Assembly (NCBI GenBank): GCA_946481265.1
Contig: CAMLNE010000187.1
Location: 1 to 8,337, forward strand
Source: an uncultured Panacagrimonas sp.
Lineage (GTDB): Bacteria; Pseudomonadota; Gammaproteobacteria; Nevskiales; Nevskiaceae
Length of the DNA: 8,337 nucleotides
Direction of reading: 5' to 3'
Below, piece by piece: positions 1 to 4,941 of this stretch. Under the pieces are notes generated by a model. That model ran no database searches, was not told where the DNA came from, and saw only the letters and a program-made list of their open reading frames with translations. A program made the translations under genes and the position numbers. Every line of letters begins with the position of its first letter. Position 1 is the stretch's first letter.

Positions 1-307
1 GTCCTGTCCCGAGATTGAGCGCCTCGGTGCCGCGATCGTCCTTGAGCGCCTGGCGGATCACCGGGAAGAGCGCCACGCATCCCACACCCAGCGCCTGCAG
101 GGCCTCGCACTCGCGCACCAGTTCCTCGAGGTCCAGGCGCGTGACACCCGGCATCGAGGTCACCGGACCCTTGAGCTCGGGTTCGGCGACGAACAGGGGC
201 TGGATCAGTTGCTCGGCGCAAAGGCGTGTTTCGCGCACCATCGCGCGAACCGAGGCGGAATTGCGCAGACGACGCGCGCGGACGGCGGGGAAACGACCCT
301 GGATCAA
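1..307 (-). CDS. hemB: Delta-aminolevulinic acid dehydratase (porphobilinogen synthase), 5' part only
   Basis: This is the N-terminal part of the enzyme that condenses two 5-aminolevulinate molecules into porphobilinogen in cytosolic haem and tetrapyrrole synthesis. The rest lies beyond the left edge. The minus-strand translation shows the family's N-terminal arm and first strands: RRLRNS, VRETRL, LIQPLFV, SMPGVTRL and VALFPVI, followed by the acidic KDDRGTEA loop. The metal-binding and Schiff-base lysine regions are off the window. Start choice: I prefer TTG at 307, giving a protein that begins LIQGRFPAVRARRLR, because a perfect TATAAT lies at 341-336 with a predicted leader of about 22 nt and a GAG core seven bases before the TTG. 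An in-frame ATG at 349 would put that -10 box inside the gene and would overlap the divergent gene. Family identity is certain; the start is not. Confidence 0.9.
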   Translation of the reverse strand, partial: MIQGRFPAVRARRLRNSASVRAMVRETRLCAEQLIQPLFVAEPELKGPVTSMPGVTRLDLEELVRECEALQALGVGCVALFPVIRQALKDDRGTEALNLGTG

Positions 308-311
308 GATA

Positions 312-340
312 TTGCTCGGCTGCGGACTGGCCCGAATTAT
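312..340 (+). promoter_or_regulatory. Candidate promoter for the desaturase-like gene, possibly leaderless
   Basis: TTGCTC at 312-317 and AATTAT at 335-340 are separated by 17 bp. The matches are modest, 3/6 and 4/6. The ATG of the plus-strand gene begins at 348, about where transcription from this -10 would start, and no Shine-Dalgarno sequence precedes the ATG. A leaderless mRNA would explain this. The same few bases hold the opposing hemB -10 box, so the two promoters would overlap. Weak evidence. Confidence 0.25.
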
Positions 341-341
341 A
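336..341 (-). promoter_or_regulatory. Perfect TATAAT -10 box for hemB
   Basis: The minus strand reads TATAAT at 341-336. No good TTGACA-like -35 box lies 16-18 bp upstream, where I see TCGGGA and neighbours, and there is no extended -10 TG. Transcription would begin near 329, about 22 nt before the TTG proposed as the hemB start. That it is an active promoter is inferred from position and match. Confidence 0.45.
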
Positions 342-347
342 TGCCCC

Positions 348-1142
348 ATGACTCTTCATCCCGAGTATTCGGAGTTGCTGCGACCGACGATCTTCTTCGG
401 CCTGCTGATCCTGGTCAGCCTGGCCGAGCAGTGGCGTCCGCTGCGCCTGAGCGACCCCCAGCGCCCGGTGCGCTGGCAGGCCAACCTCGGGCTGGTCGCG
501 ATCGGCACCTTGATGCTCCTGGTCCTGAAGCTGGGCCTGCTGGGCAGCGCGCTCTGGGCCGAGCAGGCGGACTTCGGCCTGTTCCATCGCGTCGAGGCAC
601 CGGGCTGGGTCGAAATCTCGCTGGCCTGGCTGCTGCTGGACCTGGCGTTCTATGCGCAGCATCGCCTGCTGCACGAAATCCGCTGGCTGTGGCCGCTGCA
701 CCGCGTGCACCACAGCGACGTCGAATTCGACGTCACCACCGGGCTGCGCTTCCACCCGGGCGAGGTGCTGCTCGCCCAGCTGTTCAAGCTGGGCGTGATC
801 CTGCTGCTCGGCGCCCCCTGGATGGCCGTGCTGCTGTTCGAGATCAGCCTGGCCGCCTTCCTCCCGTTCACCCACGCGAACCTGCGCATGGCGCCAGGTC
901 TCGAACGGAGTCTGCGCGTGCTGTTGGTGACACCGGACATGCACCGCACGCATCACTCCGTCTACCGCGATGAGACGGACTCCAACTACGGCTACGTTCT
1001 CAGCCTCTGGGACCGCCTTTTCGGCAGCTACCGGCGCGCTCCCCGGGATGCGCCGCGCCAGATGCGCATCGGATTGCCGGAATTCCGCGTATCCCACCAG
1101 CAGACCTTGCGCGCCCTGCTCGCGCAGCCCTTGAAAAGCTAG
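348..1142 (+). CDS. Fatty acid hydroxylase / sterol desaturase superfamily membrane protein
   Basis: A 264-residue integral membrane di-iron oxygenase of the fatty acid hydroxylase superfamily. The histidine clusters are in order: HRLLH at 105-109, HRVHH at 118-122 and HRTHH at 199-203, the ligands expected for the non-haem di-iron centre. Hydrophobic segments lie at about 13-26, 46-68, 89-103 and 146-173. The NYGYVLSLWDRLFGSY stretch near 213-228 is typical of bacterial members of this family, which act on C-H bonds of lipids with O2; the substrate here cannot be told. The ATG at 348 opens the protein just before the first membrane segment. An in-frame extension back to base 15 runs antisense to hemB and shows no family similarity, so it is left out. 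No Shine-Dalgarno is visible. The gene diverges from hemB and ends just before a GC-rich hairpin. Confidence 0.88.
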   Translation: MTLHPEYSELLRPTIFFGLLILVSLAEQWRPLRLSDPQRPVRWQANLGLVAIGTLMLLVLKLGLLGSALWAEQADFGLFHRVEAPGWVEISLAWLLLDLAFYAQHRLLHEIRWLWPLHRVHHSDVEFDVTTGLRFHPGEVLLAQLFKLGVILLLGAPWMAVLLFEISLAAFLPFTHANLRMAPGLERSLRVLLVTPDMHRTHHSVYRDETDSNYGYVLSLWDRLFGSYRRAPRDAPRQMRIGLPEFRVSHQQTLRALLAQPLKS

Positions 1143-1145
1143 GGC

Positions 1146-1184
1146 GCACGCTCATCCTGCGCAGCGGACCGGCGCAGGGCGTGC
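1146..1184 (+). terminator. GC-rich hairpin after the desaturase-like gene, no U-tract
   Basis: Inner arms CCTGCGC (1156-1162) and GCGCAGG (1172-1178) pair perfectly around a 9-nt loop. Outer arms GCACGC (1146-1151) and GCGTGC (1179-1184) pair as well, with a tcat bulge on the left side. The structure starts four bases after the stop codon at 1140-1142. No run of T follows, so intrinsic termination is uncertain; it could equally be an mRNA 3' end stabiliser. Confidence 0.4.
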
Positions 1185-1187
1185 CGC

Positions 1188-1206
1188 TATCATCCAGGGG
1201 TCCTGG
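1188..1206 (+). promoter_or_regulatory. Candidate -10 box and inverted repeat before the ECF sigma gene
   Basis: TATCAT at 1188-1193 resembles a -10 box but lacks a recognisable -35 element, because that space is taken by the hairpin arm. Immediately after it, CCAGG (1194-1198) and CCTGG (1202-1206) form a perfect inverted repeat around GGT, covering the expected transcription start. It could be an operator half-site pair or a small 5' hairpin. No convincing GGAAC-type ECF -35 motif is present in this 78-bp gap, so autoregulation by the encoded sigma factor is not evident. Confidence 0.25.
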
Positions 1207-1220
1207 TTCGAACACGCCGA

Positions 1221-1784
1221 ATGGCAGATGCAGAGCACCTGAGGAGCCTGCTGAGCGCGACCGCGCGAGGGGACGAGCGTGCGTTCGCCGAGCTGTACCG
1301 TGCGACCAGCCCGCATCTGTACGGTCTGCTGCTGCGTATGCTGCAACGGCGCGATTGGGCCGAAGAAGCGCTGCAGGACTGCTTCGTCAAGATATGGCAG
1401 AAGGCCGAAACCTACGAAGCCGACAAGGGCTCCCCGCTGACCTGGCTGCTCAGCGTGGCGCGTTACCGTGCACTCGATCACCTACGCGTGAAGCGACCCG
1501 AGGTCGAACTGCCCGAGGGCGACGACCCGTCAAGCCTGCCGCCACTGACGCTGCAGGACGAGTCGCAGGACCCGCTGGCGAGGGCGACCGAGGGCGAAGG
1601 CATCGCGCGCATGCGCGCCTGCCTGCGCGAACTTCCCAGCGAGCAGCGCGAGGCCGTGCTGCTCGCGTACTACGAGGGCTATACGCACCAGGAACTCGCG
1701 ACGCGCATGAATGTGCCGCTGGGCACGGTAAAGAGCTGGGTCCGGCGCGGTCTGGCCCGCCTGCGCGAAGCGCTCGATCGATGA
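1221..1784 (+). CDS. ECF-type RNA polymerase sigma-70 family factor
   Basis: A 187-residue group 4 (extracytoplasmic function) sigma factor containing only regions 2 and 4. Region 2 spans about 20-91: the DWAEEALQDCFVKIWQ stretch (45-60) is the core-binding and -10-contacting helix region, and the following PLTWLLSVARYRALDHLR block (72-89) is region 2.4-like. A short acidic, proline-containing linker (about 92-126) leads to region 4 at about 128-182, with the LPSEQREAVLLAYYEGYTH helices and the GTVKSWVRRGLARLR recognition helix (168-182). Length is normal for the class. The ATG at 1221 gives an immediate region 2 but has only a poor ribosome-binding site. One base separates its stop from the next gene, an RskA-type anti-sigma factor, so the pair is almost certainly co-transcribed. 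The inducing signal and target promoters are unknown. Confidence 0.93.
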   Translation: MADAEHLRSLLSATARGDERAFAELYRATSPHLYGLLLRMLQRRDWAEEALQDCFVKIWQKAETYEADKGSPLTWLLSVARYRALDHLRVKRPEVELPEGDDPSSLPPLTLQDESQDPLARATEGEGIARMRACLRELPSEQREAVLLAYYEGYTHQELATRMNVPLGTVKSWVRRGLARLREALDR

Positions 1785-1785
1785 C

Positions 1786-2535
1786 ATGAATTACCAATCG
1801 ACCAAGCTGCGGCAGGCCCTCGCCTCGGAATACGTGGCGGGCACCCTGATCGGTGCCGCGCGCCGGCGCTTCCAGCGCCTGCTGGCCGAAGACCACACGC
1901 TGCGCGAGGAGGTGCGCTACTGGGAAGAGCGCTTCGGCGACCTGGGAATCTTTGAGCCCGTGCCGCCACGCGAACTGGTATGGACCGAGATCGAACAGCG
2001 CATCCACCAGGTGCCGGGGGACGTGATCCCGATCGTCGCCAAGCGCCAGCGGCGCAGCCTGATGTTCTGGCGCCTGTGGGCTGCCCTCGCCACCGCGGCC
2101 AGCGTGGTGCTGGCGGTGATGCTGCTGAGCCTGCAGCAGCAGCGCAAGGACTTTCTGCCGGCCGTGCCTCCCGTGGTCGAGCGCGTGGTCCAGGCACAGG
2201 CCTACGTGGCCGCGATCAAGCTTCCGCACGAGGAAGGGCAGTGGACCGTTAGCGTGCTGCCCGATTCGCGCGCTTTGCGGGTGATCGCCAGCCAGCATGC
2301 GAATCTCGGTGGGGACCAGGATTACGAGCTCTGGTGGCTGGGTGCCGACGGCGGCGTCACCTCCCTCGGACTGCTGCCGCGCGACGGCGCATGGCAGGTC
2401 CTGCTGCCAGCACACCTGCAGGTCAAGGCCACCGGCCGCGTTGCCGTGAGCCTGGAGCAGGCAGGGGGATCGCAGGCCGAGAACGGGCCGAGCGGCCCGA
2501 TACTGTTGACCACGCCGCTGGTGCCCTCGGTCTAG
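1786..2535 (+). CDS. RskA-type membrane anti-sigma factor
   Basis: A 249-residue single-pass inner-membrane protein expected to hold the upstream ECF factor inactive. The cytosolic N-terminal part has the pattern ALASEYVAGTLIGAARRRFQRLL (residues 11-33), typical of proteobacterial RskA-like anti-sigma domains. There is no HxxxCxxC zinc motif, so it is not a ZAS-type factor. One transmembrane helix lies at about 95-116, after an arginine-rich RQRRS stop. The periplasmic C-terminal domain (about 140-249) carries the YELWWLGADGG and AVSLEQAGGS signatures and ends in GPILLTTPLV, matching the anti-sigma-K C-terminal domain. The start codon is ATG one base after the sigma stop, implying translational coupling. 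In this family release usually involves regulated proteolysis or conformational change, which cannot be read here. The gene converges on gpsA with 36 bp between stops. Confidence 0.92.
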   Translation: MNYQSTKLRQALASEYVAGTLIGAARRRFQRLLAEDHTLREEVRYWEERFGDLGIFEPVPPRELVWTEIEQRIHQVPGDVIPIVAKRQRRSLMFWRLWAALATAASVVLAVMLLSLQQQRKDFLPAVPPVVERVVQAQAYVAAIKLPHEEGQWTVSVLPDSRALRVIASQHANLGGDQDYELWWLGADGGVTSLGLLPRDGAWQVLLPAHLQVKATGRVAVSLEQAGGSQAENGPSGPILLTTPLVPSV

Positions 2536-2571
2536 CTGCTGCCGGCGCGGCCCGGATCGCAAAGCCCGCCG

Positions 2572-3570
2572 CTATTCGGTCTCCGCCTTCGACGGCCGGC
2601 TCGCCAGGTTCTTCACCGCCTGCACCGCCGTTATCTCGCCGGCAATCAGGCGCACCACCTGCTCGGTGATGGGCATGTCCACGCCGGTGCGACGCGCAAG
2701 ACGCAGGACCTCGGGCGCCGCCTTGATCCCTTCGACCACCTGCTGGATCTCCTCGATGGCCTGCTCGACGGTCCTGCCCTGCGCCAGCAGCAGCCCCATG
2801 CGGCGGTTGCGTGACTGGTTGTCGGTACAGGTCAGTACCAGGTCACCCATGCCGGCCAGGCCCATCAGTGTCTCGGGGTCCGCGCCCAGCGCCGCGCCCA
2901 GCCGCATGATCTCGGCCAGGCCGCGCGTGATCAGCGCGGCGCGCGTGTTGGCGCCCAGGTTCATGCCGTCGGCGATGCCGACCGCGATCGCCATGACGTT
3001 CTTGGCCGAGCCGCCGATCTCCACGCCGACCACGTCGTCCGAGGTATAGGCGCGAAAGCCATCGCCGTGCAGCGCCTGCGCGATCAGGTCGGCGAAGGCC
3101 GGGTTGCGTGAGGCAACCGTCACGGCGGTAGGCAGGCCCAGACCCATTTCGCGGGCGAAGGTCGGGCCCGAGATCACCGCCAGCGGCCGCGCCTCGCCCA
3201 AGACGTGGGCGACCACCTCGTGCACGAGGCGGCCGGTGCCCGGTTCGAGTCCCTTGGATGCGCAGGCCAGGCCCTGCTCCGGATTCAGCAGGGGCGCGAT
3301 GCGCTCCAGGGTCTCGCCGAGCGCATGGCTGGGGACAACGACCAGCAGGTGCGCCGATCCTTGCACGGTCGCTTCCAGATCGCCCGTGGCGGTCAGCGCC
3401 GTCGGGAAATGGCAGTCCGGCAGGTAGCGCGCGTTGACGCGCGCCAGCTGCATCGCCGCCAGTTCCCGCGCATTGCGGCCCCAGAGCAGCGTCGGCGTGC
3501 CGCGGCGCGCCAGCTGGATCGCCATGGCCGTGCCGTAGGAACCCGCGCCGAGCACTCCCAGGCCGATCAC
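2572..3570 (-). CDS. gpsA: NAD(P)-dependent glycerol-3-phosphate dehydrogenase
   Basis: Cytosolic enzyme reducing dihydroxyacetone phosphate to sn-glycerol-3-phosphate, the backbone for phospholipids. The 332-residue length is normal. The N-terminal Rossmann motif GVLGAGSYGTAMA (5-17) binds the dinucleotide. Downstream are SKGLE (105-109, with the conserved lysine 106), SGPTFARE (134-141), GGSAKNVMAIAVGIADG (186-202, with the predicted catalytic lysine 190), NTRAALITRGL (208-218) and GLAGMGDLVLTC (237-248). Start is GTG at 3570: a GAGGA ribosome-binding site at 3582-3578 lies seven bases upstream and overlaps the secB stop codon, so translation is probably coupled to secB. It is the last gene of the cluster; cysE, which follows gpsA in E. 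coli, is absent here and a convergent sigma/anti-sigma unit takes its place. Confidence 0.97.
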   Translation of the reverse strand: MIGLGVLGAGSYGTAMAIQLARRGTPTLLWGRNARELAAMQLARVNARYLPDCHFPTALTATGDLEATVQGSAHLLVVVPSHALGETLERIAPLLNPEQGLACASKGLEPGTGRLVHEVVAHVLGEARPLAVISGPTFAREMGLGLPTAVTVASRNPAFADLIAQALHGDGFRAYTSDDVVGVEIGGSAKNVMAIAVGIADGMNLGANTRAALITRGLAEIMRLGAALGADPETLMGLAGMGDLVLTCTDNQSRNRRMGLLLAQGRTVEQAIEEIQQVVEGIKAAPEVLRLARRTGVDMPITEQVVRLIAGEITAVQAVKNLASRPSKAETE

Positions 3571-3577
3571 CGTGCGG

Positions 3578-3582
3578 TCCTC
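3578..3582 (-). promoter_or_regulatory. gpsA ribosome-binding site overlapping the secB stop
   Basis: GAGGA on the minus strand, with seven bases to the GTG start at 3570. Its first two bases are the last two of the secB TGA (3583-3581). This fixes the GTG as the gpsA start and indicates translational coupling. Confidence 0.7.
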
Positions 3583-4102
3583 AGTGCTGCGCAGCCGCCG
3601 TGGGATCCAGGATGACCTTGCCGCCCTCGGCGCGCTGGCGGTTCAGGTGGTCCAGGTACATCGCCTCGAAATTGATCGGCTGCAGCAGCAGCTGCGGAAA
3701 GCCCGCCTTCTGCACGAAGTCGCATACGGCCTCGCGAGCGAACGGGAACAGCAGGCTCGGACAGTAGCCGCCCAGCACGGCGCCGCGCTCCGCGTTGTTG
3801 GCGAAGCCGCGCACCAGGAAGATGCCGCCCTGCTGCACCTCGACCAGGAACACGGTGTCGTCACCCGACTTGGCGGTGACGGTCACGGTCAGCACGAGGT
3901 GGAAATGATCCTGTTCCAGCGCACTGGTCTGCGTGGCGACGTTGACGTCGATCTGCGGCTGCACGTTGCTGCTGAACACCTGCGGCGCCCCGGGCACCTC
4001 GATGGAAGCGTCCTTGACGTAGATCTTCTGCAGCAGCACCTGGCGGTTCGGGTTCTGACCCGCGGGATCGGGGGTGCCGGCAGCGGTGCCTTGTTCGGCC
4101 AT
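3581..4102 (-). CDS. secB: Protein-export chaperone SecB
   Basis: Cytosolic tetrameric chaperone that keeps preproteins unfolded and delivers them to SecA at the inner membrane. The protein is 173 residues, slightly longer than the E. coli form because of a glycine- and proline-rich N-terminal tail (about 1-18) and a loosely structured C-terminal tail. Family features are in order: QKIYVKDASIEVPGAP (25-40), the long beta-strand stretch DHFHLVLTVTVTAK (65-78), FLVEVQQGGIFLVRG (85-99), the GGYCPSLLFPFARE segment (111-124) and FPQLLLQPINFEAMY (135-149). The presence of secB is a feature of proteobacteria. ATG at 4102 has only a weak purine-rich stretch upstream. It sits between glutaredoxin and gpsA exactly as in enterobacteria. 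Confidence 0.97.
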   Translation of the reverse strand: MAEQGTAAGTPDPAGQNPNRQVLLQKIYVKDASIEVPGAPQVFSSNVQPQIDVNVATQTSALEQDHFHLVLTVTVTAKSGDDTVFLVEVQQGGIFLVRGFANNAERGAVLGGYCPSLLFPFAREAVCDFVQKAGFPQLLLQPINFEAMYLDHLNRQRAEGGKVILDPTAAAQH

Positions 4103-4125
4103 GCGTATTCTCGTCTCGGTGGGAA

Positions 4126-4171
4126 GCCGGCCGTGCCGGCGGCCCGCAAGGATAACGCGGCGCCGGGCGCC
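4126..4171 (-). other. Two GC-rich hairpins between grxC and secB
   Basis: The 71-bp gap between the glutaredoxin stop and the SecB start holds two inverted repeats. One has GGCGC (4159-4163) and GCGCC (4167-4171) around CGG, two bases after the glutaredoxin stop. The other has GCCGGC at 4126-4131 and 4135-4140 around CGT. Neither is followed by a T-run on the minus strand. They might cause partial termination or protect mRNA ends, giving different levels of the upstream and downstream gene pairs. Function is inferred only. Confidence 0.35.
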
Positions 4172-4173
4172 GA

Positions 4174-4431
4174 TCAGCCGCCCGCCAGCAGCGAGTCCAG
4201 CTTGCCCGCCCGATCCAGGGCGGAGAGATCATCGAAGCCACCCACGTGCGTCTGCCCCACGAAGATCTGTGGCACCGTGCGCCGCCCGCTGATGCGCGTC
4301 ATCTCCGCGCGCAGCGTCGGGTCGTCGTCGACGCGGATCTCCTCGTAGCGCACACCCTTGCTCTCGAGCAGGCGCTTGGCCATCGAGCAGTAGGGGCAGA
4401 ACAGGGTGCTGTAGACGCGGACCGGGGACAT
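4174..4431 (-). CDS. grxC: Glutaredoxin (GrxC type)
   Basis: Small cytosolic thiol-disulphide oxidoreductase using glutathione. At 85 residues it has the normal length of a single-domain dithiol glutaredoxin. The active site is CPYC at 12-15 after the first strand (VRVYSTLF). The TVP motif with its cis-proline is at 52-54, and the glutathione-binding GGFDDL is at 64-69, as expected of class I glutaredoxins. The ATG at 4431 is preceded by AAGGGG (4445-4440) with eight bases spacing. That site overlaps the TAA of the rhodanese gene, so the two are probably translated in a coupled way. Position between the rhodanese and secB matches grxC in E. coli. Confidence 0.95.
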   Translation of the reverse strand: MSPVRVYSTLFCPYCSMAKRLLESKGVRYEEIRVDDDPTLRAEMTRISGRRTVPQIFVGQTHVGGFDDLSALDRAGKLDSLLAGG

Positions 4432-4439
4432 GGACGTGG

Positions 4440-4445
4440 CCCCTT
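4440..4445 (-). promoter_or_regulatory. grxC ribosome-binding site overlapping the rhodanese stop
   Basis: AAGGGG on the minus strand, eight bases before the ATG at 4431. Its AA is the end of the upstream TAA (4446-4444). It supports the ATG as start and coupling of the two genes. Confidence 0.6.
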
Positions 4446-4869
4446 ACTTCGCCGTCACCGGAAGATTGCTCTGCATCCAGCCGTTGATGCCGCCGCGGAT
4501 GGGATAGGCCTCGGTGAAGCCCAGCTTGCGCAGCTTGTTGGCCGCCTCCACGCTGGAGCCGCCGAGGGCGCAGTAGAGCAGCACCGGGCGCGACTTGTCC
4601 TTGCTCAGCTCCCCGGCGCGCTCCTCGATCTTGGCCAGCGGGATGTTGATCGCGTTGAGCAGATGCCCCTTCTTGAAATCCCCCGAGGGACGCAGATCGA
4701 CGATCACCGGTTCACGATCGTTGATGATGCGCACCGCCTCCAACGGGCCCAGGCGCTTGCCCCCGGTGACATTGCCATGCACCTCGTTGGCGACGATGAA
4801 GAGCATGACCGTTCCCAGGGCTGCGAACAGCGCCAGGTGGTTGCCGAAGAATTCGATGAACTGCTGCAT
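4444..4869 (-). CDS. Membrane-anchored rhodanese-like protein (YibN family)
   Basis: A 141-residue protein with an N-terminal membrane helix (about 8-28) followed by one rhodanese domain (about 42-136). Signatures include EAVRIINDREPVIVDLRPSGDFKKGHLLNAINIP, the cysteine loop LLYCALGGSS (Cys100) and the closing IRGGINGW. The canonical loop has arginine five residues after the cysteine; here that residue is serine, so sulphurtransferase activity cannot be assumed. I chose ATG 4869 because it gives MQQFIEFFGNHLAL, which aligns with the start of E. coli YibN. A longer form from GTG 4896 is also open. No Shine-Dalgarno precedes 4869; instead the mRNA is pyrimidine-rich there. It is the first gene of the grxC-secB-gpsA cluster and is divergent from the EnvC-like gene. 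Confidence 0.88.
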   Translation of the reverse strand: MQQFIEFFGNHLALFAALGTVMLFIVANEVHGNVTGGKRLGPLEAVRIINDREPVIVDLRPSGDFKKGHLLNAINIPLAKIEERAGELSKDKSRPVLLYCALGGSSVEAANKLRKLGFTEAYPIRGGINGWMQSNLPVTAK

Positions 4870-4882
4870 GGAAGGGGGAAGG
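4870..4882. repeat. Homopurine mirror repeat at the rhodanese/envC junction
   Basis: The plus strand reads GGAAGGGGGAAGG, a perfect mirror palindrome made only of purines, extended by one A to a 14-purine run. It directly abuts the rhodanese ATG on the minus strand, whose mRNA therefore has CCUUCCCCCUUCC just before the start codon. On the plus strand it would be a very strong Shine-Dalgarno for an in-frame TTG at 4885 of the EnvC-like gene. Confidence 0.6.
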
Positions 4883-4941
4883 ATTTGGGCGAACACCCGT
4901 CAAAAGCGTGCGGTGAAGAAGCTGCGAAGGATGCGCCGGGC

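Noticed and set aside
15..347. N-terminal extension of the hydroxylase-like gene back to base 15
   Set aside because: The extension is the antisense of hemB, is rich in Ser, Arg and Thr, and does not resemble the family. The family-like protein begins at 348.
1450..2562. A 370-codon minus-strand open frame over the sigma and anti-sigma genes
   Set aside because: It overlaps two well-supported genes in the opposite direction, and its protein has compositional repeats of H, Q, R and G without domain signatures.
2536..2571. Possible bidirectional terminator between the convergent anti-sigma and gpsA genes
   Set aside because: The 36-bp gap is GC-rich but has only a four-base CCGG self-pairing and no T-run on either strand, so no terminator can be called.
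4246..4884. Upstream extension of the EnvC-like frame to base 4246
   Set aside because: It runs antisense through glutaredoxin and the rhodanese, and shows no family similarity.
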